Shown in pieces: positions 32,830 to 40,887 of a stretch of DNA of 64,000 bases. Positions within the stretch are counted from its first letter, which is position 1. Every line of letters starts with the position of its first letter. Source of the DNA: Planctomycetota bacterium. GTDB taxonomy: Bacteria; Planctomycetota; Phycisphaerae; Phycisphaerales; Phycisphaeraceae. The stretch spans positions 2,294,001 to 2,358,000 of the forward strand of contig CP066225.1 of NCBI GenBank assembly GCA_016350165.1, read 5' to 3'. The position numbers and the translations under genes are program-made. The notes beneath the pieces are model-generated. The model worked only from the letters and a program-made list of their open reading frames with translations. It ran no database searches and was not told the DNA's origin.

Positions 32830-33519
32830 ATGAAAGCAATTGTATTTGATTTTGATGGCGTGGTTTTTGATTCGGAACCAGTTCACTTTCAGGCATTTCT
32901 GATGGTCAGCAGAGGACTCGGCATTGAGTTTGATTATCAGAAGTATCTACAAGATTTTATTGGTTTTGATGATCGCGACGCATTCCGTGTCATGCTGGAC
33001 ATGATTGGATATGAGGGCGATCGCAATGAGAAGATTGCTGAATTGTGCGCACAGAAACAAGATGCTTTTGAAAGCTTAGTGAAAGCTGGTGTTGCGAAGC
33101 CAATTGAAGGCGTGATGGATTTTGTAAAACAACTCAAAAAAGCTGAAATTCCATTTGCAGTTGCTAGCGGCGCTACCCGATTAGATATTGAGTTGATGCT
33201 TGAAAGCATTGGTATGCGTGATGCGTTTAATGTAATTGTGACAGCTGACGATGTTGCGACATCGAAGCCTCATCCTGAAACATATGAGAAAGCTGTCGAT
33301 CAATTAGCTGAGGCGCACCCACAAGCAGGGATTGAATACAAACGATGCGTTGCAATTGAAGATACCTCTACAGGTATCAAATCTGCACGAGCAGCTGGCT
33401 TGCAGGTTCTTGGCATTACGACCAGTAATGAGCCTGAACTATTGCGAGATGCACACCGTGTGATTGATCGATTTGATGAGATCAATCCTGCAAAATTGGA
33501 AGATTGGTTTATTGACTGA
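32830..33519 (+). CDS. HAD-superfamily phosphatase/phosphomutase
   Basis: A 229-residue HAD hydrolase of the beta-phosphoglucomutase-like group. Motif I is VFDFDGVVFDSEP (with the nucleophile DFD), followed by a helical cap (about 17-90). Motif II is VASGATR, motif III has TSKPHPETY, and motif IV is CVAIEDTSTGIKSA. The substrate is probably a sugar phosphate or phosphoglycolate; the sequence does not decide. Its gene lies 80 bases before a phosphohexomutase gene on the same strand, so a sugar-phosphate role fits. The ATG at 32830 starts directly at the first strand. Confidence 0.85.
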   Translation: MKAIVFDFDGVVFDSEPVHFQAFLMVSRGLGIEFDYQKYLQDFIGFDDRDAFRVMLDMIGYEGDRNEKIAELCAQKQDAFESLVKAGVAKPIEGVMDFVKQLKKAEIPFAVASGATRLDIELMLESIGMRDAFNVIVTADDVATSKPHPETYEKAVDQLAEAHPQAGIEYKRCVAIEDTSTGIKSARAAGLQVLGITTSNEPELLRDAHRVIDRFDEINPAKLEDWFID

Positions 33520-33599
33520 GACAAGTTGTATAAATAGCTATTAGCAATGACTTGTTTCATAAGTGTGGTTTAAATGGGTTATCAGAAGGAGTAGAAAAT

Positions 33600-34982
33600 A
33601 TGTGTGCAAAAAAAGCACCATTAATGTTGAGCGTGAGTGGGATGAGAGGCTGGGTTGGTGATTCATTAACACCAATTGAAGTGATTAGATATGCGGCGGC
33701 CTTCGGCAGTTGGCTTAAAGAATCTTTGGGTAATAAAGATGCTGCTCCACATGTAGTCATTGGTCGCGACTCACGCCCTTCTGGTGAGATGTTTGAAAGT
33801 GCGGCAAGCGCAGGCTTGGCAAGTGTTGGCTGTAAGGTGACAAAGCTAGGTATCGCATCGACGCCTGGTGTAGCAATTATGGGCAAGCATTTAAAAGCTG
33901 ATGGCGGTGTCGTTGTCACAGCAAGCCACAACCCTATTATTTGGAATGGCTTTAAAGCTTTACGCTCTGACGGTGTCGCTCCACCAGTGGATCAAGCGAA
34001 TGTCATCATTGAAAAATTCAAAAAGAATGAAGCAGATTATGTCGGCGTAGAAAAACTACAACCAATCTGCGAAGACAAAACAACGGCTCAAGTGCATGTT
34101 GACAAGGTTCTTCAGCATATTGACGTCGAAGCAGTTAAAGCTGCGAAATTACATGCTGTTGTAGATTCAGTGCATGGCGCGGGTGGCGAGGAAGCTAAGA
34201 TTCTATTTGATGCACTTGGGGTTCAGATCACGCACTTATATGCGGAACCTACAGGACAATTCCCACACGTACCAGAGCCAACACAAGAAAATCTTGTGGA
34301 GCTAGCTAAAGTAGTAAAGAAAGAAGACGCAGATATTGGGTTTGCTCAAGATCCGGATGCTGACAGGCTTGCTGTTGTAGATAACAACGGCAAATATATT
34401 GGTGAAGAGTATACACTTGCTTTATGTGCAAAGCATGTACTTCGCGAGGGAGATAGTTCTGCAGCTAATCTTTCAACGAGCCGCATGCTTGATGACATTG
34501 CAAAGGCGGCTGGAGCGTCAGTTATAAGGTCAGCTGTTGGCGAAGCGAATGTCGCATCTGCTATGAAAGCAAATAATGCGATTGTTGGTGGCGAAGGTAA
34601 TGGTGGAATTATCTGGTCAAAAGTGATACATGTACGTGATTCATTGGTTGGCATCGCACTCCTCTGTGAGATGCTTGCTCAACGCAAAACGACACTCGAT
34701 AAGATTGTCGAAGAAATTCCAAGTTATGCTATCGTTAAAGACAAAGTTGATCTTGAATCTGGAATGGGTGAAAAGATTATGCCAACAATGCTTGATGTCT
34801 TTGGCGATCAAAAAATCGATATCCAGGACGGCGTGCGTGTTGATTGGGAAAACAAGTGGGTTCATGTTCGTACGAGTAACACAGAACCAATTATGCGAAT
34901 CATCGCTGAAGCAAGTAGTGATAATGAAGCAGTTGATTTAATAAATCAAGTTAGAGAAGCATTAAAACTTCCAACGATATAA
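33600..34982 (+). CDS. Phosphohexomutase (GlmM/phosphomannomutase family)
   Basis: A 460-residue alpha-D-phosphohexomutase. Seen: SVSGMRGWVGD at the N terminus, the phosphoserine loop VTASHNP (Ser about 109), the metal loop DPDADR, the sugar loop GGEGNGG and the phosphate-binding end RTSNTEPIMRI. The SGMRG start and GEGNGG loop suit GlmM or a close relative. If GlmM, it makes glucosamine-1-phosphate for peptidoglycan, but phosphomannomutase activity cannot be excluded. AAGGAG precedes the ATG at 33600; an earlier in-frame start lacks it. It probably shares a transcript with the HAD gene and ends at a shared terminator. Confidence 0.88.
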   Translation: MCAKKAPLMLSVSGMRGWVGDSLTPIEVIRYAAAFGSWLKESLGNKDAAPHVVIGRDSRPSGEMFESAASAGLASVGCKVTKLGIASTPGVAIMGKHLKADGGVVVTASHNPIIWNGFKALRSDGVAPPVDQANVIIEKFKKNEADYVGVEKLQPICEDKTTAQVHVDKVLQHIDVEAVKAAKLHAVVDSVHGAGGEEAKILFDALGVQITHLYAEPTGQFPHVPEPTQENLVELAKVVKKEDADIGFAQDPDADRLAVVDNNGKYIGEEYTLALCAKHVLREGDSSAANLSTSRMLDDIAKAAGASVIRSAVGEANVASAMKANNAIVGGEGNGGIIWSKVIHVRDSLVGIALLCEMLAQRKTTLDKIVEEIPSYAIVKDKVDLESGMGEKIMPTMLDVFGDQKIDIQDGVRVDWENKWVHVRTSNTEPIMRIIAEASSDNEAVDLINQVREALKLPTI

Positions 34983-35010
34983 GTAAGACTTCAAATAAAT
35001 AGTAACACTT

Positions 35011-35037
35011 AAAAAGCCGCTTAAAGCGGCTTTTTTT
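35011..35037. terminator. Bidirectional terminator between the phosphohexomutase gene and the phage-like operon
   Basis: AAAAAGCCGCTT / AAGCGGCTTTTT with a 2-base loop and T runs on both sides. Its last bases overlap the stop codon of the minus-strand lipoprotein gene. It is the only terminator seen for the whole minus-strand operon reaching from 40620 down to here. Confidence 0.92.
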
Positions 35038-35539
35038 ATGGCAAGATTGGTTGTTGCGTATCTAACCGTCTCCCAACCACCGGTGTATACACCACGTGCA
35101 ACACACCACCCTGCTGGGCAACTTTGCTTTCATGCATCTCTAACGGAAAAAAGTAACTCCTCGCGATGGGGTCATAATACTTTTCTTGTGCTTGTAATGT
35201 TGTTAGGTCAATATTCCATGCGTAGAGTTTAGACCCTGCGCCGCCACTTGTTGGGCCTACAGCTTCTAATAGCTCAAATGCGTAAATCCCCGATCCTTTG
35301 ATAGAATCTCCCATCTCATCAAAAAGCTCAACTCGAGCTTCAAGAATCTGTGTTTTATCTTTTACAACAAAGCGTGTAGAAGGATATATTCGTAGAGCTA
35401 TTGGTTTCGGTTGCCACGCTTTACTCGTCACGAGATTGTTCTGTGAATCATTGGAAATTTCTTTGCCTTTGAATTCACATCCATACAAATTAAAAAGTAT
35501 GAATAAACTCAGAAGTAGTAATAGCAGTGTATATCTCAT
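35036..35539 (-). CDS. Small lipoprotein at the end of the phage-like operon
   Basis: A 167-residue protein with a lipoprotein signal: MRYTLLLLLLSLFILFNLYGC, the Cys at 21 being the lipidation site. The mature part looks like a beta sandwich (RIYPSTRFVVKDKTQILEARVELFDEMGD). I chose the ATG at 35539 because it opens the signal peptide. It lies 93 bases after the holin-like gene with no strong terminator between, so it may be the last gene of the capsid operon or a host gene read along with it. No family recognised. Confidence 0.65.
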   Translation of the reverse strand: MRYTLLLLLLSLFILFNLYGCEFKGKEISNDSQNNLVTSKAWQPKPIALRIYPSTRFVVKDKTQILEARVELFDEMGDSIKGSGIYAFELLEAVGPTSGGAGSKLYAWNIDLTTLQAQEKYYDPIARSYFFPLEMHESKVAQQGGVLHVVYTPVVGRRLDTQQPILP

Positions 35540-35631
35540 ACAGCTAAAGATAAGCATTTCAGTATATAGAATCAACACCTTGCAAAATGCGAGAGTTATA
35601 TTCACATGAACAGCACTCTCAAGCATTACTT

Positions 35632-35850
35632 TTATGACTTGTTTTCATTCTCGACCAAATTCTGATCAATTTTGCCCTGAACCGATATGTATCCTAGCGA
35701 GGTCATAACGAGAACACACATGGCTGTAATTGCTTGTGATGCTTGCATGACATCTGATTCATATGCAGGGAAACATAGCACAAGCAATGCTGTTAACTGT
35801 GTAGATACAGCAATTATGAATTTACGGCTCAACCATGATTTGTTTTTCAT
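35632..35850 (-). CDS. Holin-like two-helix membrane protein
   Basis: A 72-residue protein with two hydrophobic helices (about 9-29 and 34-56), a short basic N terminus and a polar C terminus. The pattern SRKFIIAV...GYISVQGKIDQ resembles small phage holin-type proteins. Its position at the end of a phage structural operon supports that reading. Its ATG lies one base past the stop of the preceding gene. A true holin role needs an endolysin, and none is seen in the window. Confidence 0.55.
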   Translation of the reverse strand: MKNKSWLSRKFIIAVSTQLTALLVLCFPAYESDVMQASQAITAMCVLVMTSLGYISVQGKIDQNLVENENKS

Positions 35851-35851
35851 T

Positions 35852-36127
35852 TCAAATTCCCATCGTCTTAGCGCAAAATTTAATTTTTCTTTGAATAGAT
35901 TGAATTAATCTATGTATCACTTGATACTGGTATTCTTCTATAGCTAACCCTTCAAGCATATTTTTAATATTTTCATCTCTGTCAATTTCTTGCACTGTAA
36001 GCTCAACAAGTTTGTTGTGATCTATGAATGCCGATAGATTGGGATGCTCTTCCGACCATAGTTTCCAGTCTTCACTGATTTGATTATTTATCAATCTCTT
36101 CAGAGCTAATCCCTTATCATCTTTCAT
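35852..36127 (-). CDS. Small helical protein of the phage-like operon
   Basis: A 91-residue, highly charged, probably all-helical protein with no known domain. AGGAGGA lies just before the ATG at 36127, which decides the start; the frame upstream belongs to the coding part of the previous gene. It overlaps the lipoprotein gene before it by 11 bases and is followed after 1 base by the holin-like gene. Function unknown. Confidence 0.65.
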   Translation of the reverse strand: MKDDKGLALKRLINNQISEDWKLWSEEHPNLSAFIDHNKLVELTVQEIDRDENIKNMLEGLAIEEYQYQVIHRLIQSIQRKIKFCAKTMGI

Positions 36128-36569
36128 ATTTTTCCTCCTTCTGAGTTTTGAAAGGTAAAAATCCATCCGTAATCTGTGTAACCATATCCTGTTGATATAT
36201 AAGTAAACTAACAGCCTTATCATTAAGCAGACTCGCTTTGCGTAATTGATCCTGCTTATTAATTAATTTCTGCTTTTCTGAAAAATAATTTGTTACCAAA
36301 TTCTGCAACGCAATACCATAAACCTGATTTGCTTCACAAATCCAATCTTTATCAATCTGCGTATCATGTAACATCACATCTCTAAAAAATACTTCATCTA
36401 GATTCTTACGAGTATTCTCATAATTCACAAAATCTTTTTGAATCACTTGATCGATAAAATTGATCTGATCATTCAAAACAGTGTTTGTATGCTGTAAAAC
36501 CGGAATTATATTTGACTCTGATACACAACCTGACGTAAACAGCAATAAACTAACAATTAAAATACGCAT
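36117..36569 (-). CDS. Small lipoprotein, possible outer-membrane spanin-like
   Basis: A 150-residue protein with a lipoprotein signal (MRILIVSLLLFTSGC, Cys at 15) and a long helical mature part that looks able to form coiled coils. Directly upstream is a protein with one N-terminal membrane helix and a coiled coil. A membrane-anchored coil next to a lipoprotein is the layout of two-component spanins (i-spanin and o-spanin) of phages, though this lipoprotein is longer than usual o-spanins. Function inferred only. Confidence 0.55.
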   Translation of the reverse strand: MRILIVSLLLFTSGCVSESNIIPVLQHTNTVLNDQINFIDQVIQKDFVNYENTRKNLDEVFFRDVMLHDTQIDKDWICEANQVYGIALQNLVTNYFSEKQKLINKQDQLRKASLLNDKAVSLLIYQQDMVTQITDGFLPFKTQKEEKYER

Positions 36570-36571
36570 GT

Positions 36572-36853
36572 TTATCCCTCTCTATTTTTGTTTATGGTAA
36601 AGGCGATATTAATATTATCCAGCGACTCTTTTAAGCGATTTTGTGTTTGATTAAATTTTTCTATTGTTTCAGTATTCTGTTTAACAATGTCGATTAATAC
36701 ACCGAATTTTTCCTGTTGTCTAAAAATATAGTCATGTGATTCGGAAAGTTGTTTAATCAAACTCCTTGACATAAATCGCTCCCAAATCCATAGGACTCCC
36801 ATTAATCCCGCAACACCAAATTGAACGAGAAGTTTTACGATTTCAACTGACAT
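36572..36853 (-). CDS. Membrane-anchored coiled-coil protein (BhlA/i-spanin-like)
   Basis: A 93-residue protein: one hydrophobic helix (about 6-25, LLVQFGVAGLMGVLWIW), then a basic turn and a long coiled-coil helix. This layout recalls the BhlA/UviB holin-like proteins and also inner-membrane spanins. GGTGGGA precedes the start. It lies between the connector-like gene and the lipoprotein gene with gaps of only 8 and 2 bases. Confidence 0.55.
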   Translation of the reverse strand: MSVEIVKLLVQFGVAGLMGVLWIWERFMSRSLIKQLSESHDYIFRQQEKFGVLIDIVKQNTETIEKFNQTQNRLKESLDNINIAFTINKNREG

Positions 36854-36861
36854 AATCCCAC

Positions 36862-37476
36862 CTATGTGCGTTTAAGCTGAATGCTATTTAAATGTATTAG
36901 ATGATTGGGAACACTCTCACTATCCGAATCAATCTCAATTGCTAATCGCTCGATTAAATTTTTATATTTTTTATCATAATGCTCCATTTTAATTTTATTC
37001 ATAAAATGACCTTCCTCACCCATAGCGATAGCAGCTGAATAGATTTGAAATAGAACTAAATTTGCTTCTATTTCTTGTATATTATTTATGTCTAATATCT
37101 GATCTTGTTCAACATTTAAATGGCTTAATAGTGATTCATGCACTAACGATATTTGATGTTTGAAGGTAGGTACACTAAACACACCATTTTGTGAATATGA
37201 CCCCTTAATATAAGGATCTGACGCATTAACACGTATTTGAGACAGACGTAGTTTATTTGCTGATATCTTTTCAACAATCTCATATGACTTATCGTTTAAT
37301 TTTAGAATCCCCCCTGCTTGAATTGGATATTCATTGAAATCCACAGCATCACTCGTTAACACAAACCCATCAAAATCACATGCTGCGTTTTCAATTATAT
37401 TTTGACTCGTAAAAATAACTTCATTAAGAATATTTGGTTCATATAACAATAAATCCCTATCTGATATAAAACACAT
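36862..37476 (-). CDS. Phage head-tail connector-like protein
   Basis: A 204-residue protein without a recognised domain. It begins MCFISDRDLLLYEPNILNE, much as head-completion or adaptor proteins do, continues with a beta-rich part (about 55-105) and ends in helices with ELAVL-like periodicity. Its place directly after the capsid gene is where phages with this gene order encode the connector or adaptor. AAGGAAAAG precedes the start. The assignment rests on position and length. Confidence 0.5.
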   Translation of the reverse strand: MCFISDRDLLLYEPNILNEVIFTSQNIIENAACDFDGFVLTSDAVDFNEYPIQAGGILKLNDKSYEIVEKISANKLRLSQIRVNASDPYIKGSYSQNGVFSVPTFKHQISLVHESLLSHLNVEQDQILDINNIQEIEANLVLFQIYSAAIAMGEEGHFMNKIKMEHYDKKYKNLIERLAIEIDSDSESVPNHLIHLNSIQLKRT

Positions 37477-37495
37477 ACTTTTCCTTTGTATATAT

Positions 37496-37521
37496 AAGTG
37501 AGCCAGTTGCCTGGCTCACTT
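37496..37521 (-). other. Perfect hairpin after the capsid gene
   Basis: AAGTGAGCCAG / CTGGCTCACTT, an 11-bp perfect stem with a 4-base loop, 8 bases after the capsid stop. On the minus strand it is not followed by a T run, so it is probably an mRNA-stabilising or partial-attenuation element. Such an element would let the capsid protein be made in excess of the genes behind it. Confidence 0.7.
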
Positions 37522-37528
37522 GATGCAT

Positions 37529-38659
37529 TTACGACACATCCAAATTTTCAATTAAACCGTGTGCATTCTCATTTCTAAATTCGAGTGTATACTCACCAAT
37601 TAATTGACCACTTTCAGAATCACCTGCTGATGCTAATGGTTTATAGTGAAAACTACGGCCGTTCAACGGCACGACTGAAACACGTGACGAATCAAGCAAA
37701 AGAATTTTGTCTCTTGGCACCCATCGTGACAAAACAACACGGCATACACCAAAATCTGATTCATATATATCAACCAAATCTGAGTATTTGTTATCAGTTG
37801 CGCTATAACTTCGATTACCACTAATAATATTATTTATTTTTCGTTTTTGATAGCCATTAACAACAATCGTATCTACATGTCCTGCTGATTGCTCCCAGAT
37901 AGATCGTAAAGCTTCATTCAATGCTTCCTCAGTAAGCTCGCTACTTGAGGCATCAGTAATGTTGGAGGTAATAGATGGAATCAATCCACGCATCGTTCGC
38001 CTTGTCGTATGACTCCCTTGCTGATTCAACGATGGAGACATACCATTAATTACACTATTCTCAAGATCACGTAGCAATTCTCGAAGTCTTTCTTGCTTCT
38101 GATAATCAAGCTCATCTGCAACTCCGACTTGTTTCGTAGCAAGCATTGAGCCAGACACTTCAATCGCTGAAGTAAAAATCTGAGTATAGTTCATACAACG
38201 CTTACGATTTGTAAAAATTGCTTTAGGTGCATTTTCGCCTTCGTAGGCTGCTCCACTTATACGATAAATCTTTGTAGCAGCTACAATTTCCTCATTACTG
38301 CTACCGCCATACCCTCTCGTTACTGAAATCTCCTGGGCAACACTGGCAGCATTGACTTGCATAATCTCGCTGTAACCTTCAAAGCGGATTAAATCCCCAG
38401 TTTTAAACAAACTACTATCCTGTACTTGAATCTCATCAGCTTGTTCGTCAACAGCGTTGATCAACGATGTCTGATTTGGTTGAAGATTATCTTCAAGCCA
38501 TTCATGCACTGTACTGGTTGCAACAAGATTTGAATCACCTAGATAGTCGAGTAGTGCAGTTTCGTAAGGACTGACAATACTAACAATATCTGAAATATCC
38601 TCGGCAATTTCTGGCAGAGTATTACCTGCAGAAAATGTTGCTTTTCCTGTAAATGACAT
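37529..38659 (-). CDS. Phage major capsid protein, SU10/DUF5309 type
   Basis: A 376-residue protein resembling the DUF5309/SU10-like major capsid proteins (HK97 fold). Marks: the N-terminal segment DIVSIVSPYETALLDYLG, EWLEDNL, a central helix RLRELLRDLENSVINGM and the later VVNGYQKRKINNI and LSRWVPRDKILLLDSSRV. I chose the ATG at 38659 because TTGGAG stands the proper distance before it; an in-frame TTG just upstream would consume that site. It follows the scaffold-like gene closely, as in tailed phages. Confidence 0.8.
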   Translation of the reverse strand: MSFTGKATFSAGNTLPEIAEDISDIVSIVSPYETALLDYLGDSNLVATSTVHEWLEDNLQPNQTSLINAVDEQADEIQVQDSSLFKTGDLIRFEGYSEIMQVNAASVAQEISVTRGYGGSSNEEIVAATKIYRISGAAYEGENAPKAIFTNRKRCMNYTQIFTSAIEVSGSMLATKQVGVADELDYQKQERLRELLRDLENSVINGMSPSLNQQGSHTTRRTMRGLIPSITSNITDASSSELTEEALNEALRSIWEQSAGHVDTIVVNGYQKRKINNIISGNRSYSATDNKYSDLVDIYESDFGVCRVVLSRWVPRDKILLLDSSRVSVVPLNGRSFHYKPLASAGDSESGQLIGEYTLEFRNENAHGLIENLDVS

Positions 38660-38671
38660 ATTTTTCTCCAA

Positions 38672-39226
38672 TTATTTTTTCTTACGTTTAATTCTTAGAT
38701 ATCGCAGCAAATCTGCGCGATTTCCTGTTTGCGTCGCACTAACTGCTGCTGTTTCAATTTCATTATTTTGAATATATTCATTCGCCGGCATGGCAGATGC
38801 GCATATCGAATGTTTGCTACGGAAAAGGTAAGGCTTAGATTCTCTTAAATCTTTAATTGTTTCCTCAATATCCGGCTCATCCATTGATTCGATTGCGATC
38901 TCTGTTAGCAATCTGGCTGCATCCAGATCTATTGCTTCTTCTTGAGCGAGCAATGAGTTTATATGTTGCTTTCGCTCCAAATACTTAACTGTTTCCTCTG
39001 TTTCTTTTAATTCATCTGAAAGTGAACCGACTTTATCTTGCATTTCTGTCAGCATTTTCTCAGCGACCTGCGCTCTCTTTCTGTATTTGATGGCTTCAGA
39101 TACAGGAACCTTTTTTTCTGTAATGCTATCTTTAGTGACTACAGGTTCAGTATTATCATTACTACTCATATCTAGATTACAACTATTATCATTATTTGAT
39201 TTTTCTACCATGTATTTTACTCTCAA
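38672..39226 (-). CDS. Phage scaffold-like protein
   Basis: A 184-residue acidic protein with a central coiled coil (about 45-100: KYRKRAQVAEKMLTEMQDKV...) and a basic C terminus (RYLRIKRKKK). Charge pattern and place between portal and capsid genes are those of scaffolding proteins. The start is either the TTG at 39226, which overlaps the portal stop (TTGA) and has GAGGAAAG before it, or the ATG at 39211. The overlap favours coupled translation from the TTG. Confidence 0.65.
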   Translation of the reverse strand: MRVKYMVEKSNNDNSCNLDMSSNDNTEPVVTKDSITEKKVPVSEAIKYRKRAQVAEKMLTEMQDKVGSLSDELKETEETVKYLERKQHINSLLAQEEAIDLDAARLLTEIAIESMDEPDIEETIKDLRESKPYLFRSKHSICASAMPANEYIQNNEIETAAVSATQTGNRADLLRYLRIKRKKK

Positions 39227-40620
39227 CTTTCCTCGATTTGATCAATTTTGCTATACCCAAGTTCAGCTAGTACCTGCTTTTGTGGCACGCCTATTCGTAG
39301 CTTCTTTTCAGCATTTACTAAACTCTGCGACTCACCTATAGGCATTGGCTCTGGCCAATCTAAACGAACTAGCCTTTCTTCTGGCTTTGTTACAAACTCG
39401 CCTGTGATAGTTGCGGCATGAAGAATCATATTGCACATTTTGATCAAACCATCACCATAATTGATCCTCTTTTTCGCAGTTTTCGCGAGCAAACCCATCA
39501 TCACAATACGTAATGCATTTTCACTTGTAAGATTCCCAATTCGATCACGAACAGAGCCTGTAACCAGCGGACTAATACCACTCGCTTTATCAAGCGCGTC
39601 TCGGATTTCTGCGATATGGCTGTCTTCAGAAGGCGTATGGGCATCTCCACCAAATTCCTCAATTTCAGCATCTAAGTTTTCTGTTGCCCACATTTGACCT
39701 GGACCAACCTGCCGATCAACAAAACCATCAATCCCTTTACCCAAATACATCTTAAATGCATGAAATGTCACACGATTAGCACGATCCGAAAGTCTCGTAT
39801 TAAGTTCATCCTGCAAGCTGATTAATGGCTCGACTTCACCCAAACCCTCATAATGAAATGGCTGCGACATATTTTGAATATGTACTAAAGGCATATATCC
39901 AAACGGATTTGGCGTTCGTGTTACTTTGCTATGATGCGAGATATCACCATTCGGCACTAACGCATAATCAAAATATTCAGGTGTTAAGTGATAAATATGA
40001 GATACAGATTTGGCGGTATTTTTCTGCAACACCTTAGACTTCAATTTTCCTAACAGCGTTTTTTGAATACCGCTGTTTTCTTCATCCCATGCAATCACAT
40101 ATGAGTCTAACTTTCGATAATCCGATGCACTTAGTTTTGGAACAATTCTTGGAGCAGCTAATGTTTCAATCACAATTTGCTTTGAGTCATCAATCCTTAC
40201 AAGCAAATCAACAAAACCATAGATCGCTCCAATGAGTGCAAGATTGTGATAAAAATTCATACCACCATTTGCTTTTATTGTATCTTTCAAAAATCGCTCG
40301 ATATCATCAGCTCTCTCGGATGATGTTGCCAAACTTTGTATCGTTGGCTCTCGTGAGAACATAAAATCGATCATCGCATGTACTCGCCATGCAATATCAT
40401 TCTCAATAACAATCTCCTTTGCTGCACCAAACGCGTCCTTTCGCTTCAGACGAGCGGGCAATCCTTCTCGCTGCGTTTGCGAATCATGTGGATTGCGATA
40501 GTAACCCCATAGTTTTTGATACGTGGGAAGACGAGTTGCTTGGTATTGCTTAATATTGCCGAATAATTCATTCATACCTTTCAATCCGACTGGTGTCGTA
40601 TTTTCGGATTTCCGAGCCAT
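39223..40620 (-). CDS. Phage portal protein
   Basis: A 465-residue portal protein, forming in phages the ring at one capsid vertex through which DNA passes. Family-like features: the N-terminal helical YQKLWGYYRNP, VHAMIDFMFSREPTIQ, the HIQNMSQPFHYEGLGEVEPLI stretch, and LQDELNTRLSDRANRV with the following stem region. The GISPLVTGSVRDRIGNLTSENALR stretch fits SPP1-type portals. AAGGAGGAATA precedes the ATG at 40620. It is the first gene of the operon. No terminase gene lies upstream, where phages usually have one. Confidence 0.85.
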   Translation of the reverse strand: MARKSENTTPVGLKGMNELFGNIKQYQATRLPTYQKLWGYYRNPHDSQTQREGLPARLKRKDAFGAAKEIVIENDIAWRVHAMIDFMFSREPTIQSLATSSERADDIERFLKDTIKANGGMNFYHNLALIGAIYGFVDLLVRIDDSKQIVIETLAAPRIVPKLSASDYRKLDSYVIAWDEENSGIQKTLLGKLKSKVLQKNTAKSVSHIYHLTPEYFDYALVPNGDISHHSKVTRTPNPFGYMPLVHIQNMSQPFHYEGLGEVEPLISLQDELNTRLSDRANRVTFHAFKMYLGKGIDGFVDRQVGPGQMWATENLDAEIEEFGGDAHTPSEDSHIAEIRDALDKASGISPLVTGSVRDRIGNLTSENALRIVMMGLLAKTAKKRINYGDGLIKMCNMILHAATITGEFVTKPEERLVRLDWPEPMPIGESQSLVNAEKKLRIGVPQKQVLAELGYSKIDQIEES

Positions 40621-40715
40621 TATTCCTCCTTGTGCGGTATACACATTCTGATCACTACAGAATTTATGTTTCCTGTACCCAATCAGCGAAAACGCGTTCT
40701 CGTGCGCCTTTCTGT

Positions 40716-40731
40716 TGCTTTAAGCTCACCA
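40716..40731 (-). promoter_or_regulatory. Possible sigma-54 promoter of the capsid operon
   Basis: The minus strand reads TGGTGAGCTTAAAGCA. The invariant GG and GC are correctly spaced, but the match outside them is weak. It would start transcription near 40705, about 85 bases before the portal ATG. Its interest comes from the divergent sigma-54 activator gene next door. Confidence 0.25.
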
Positions 40732-40887
40732 TGATGTTTTTATCTGCTTTGTTTTGTGAGATTTATAGATTTTAAATATGCGAGACAAAAATGTTAGGTT
40801 CCTGATTGGTATTTGTGCGCAAAACTATAGTATGTAATGCGTATTATTCACTTGAATTTTTACAGAGTGATGATTTAATAGTCAGTA

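Larger units (their letters stand above)
35632..40620 (-). mobile_element. Phage-derived capsid cassette (prophage remnant or domesticated module)
   Basis: Eight consecutive minus-strand genes with overlaps or tiny gaps: portal, scaffold-like, major capsid, connector-like, and four small genes of a lysis-like kind. The DNA is clearly richer in A and T than both flanks. No integrase, attachment repeats, terminase, tail, endolysin or replication genes are present. All reading frames are intact, with good ribosome binding sites, which argues against a decaying remnant. A sigma-54 activator gene is divergent from it. Confidence 0.75.
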
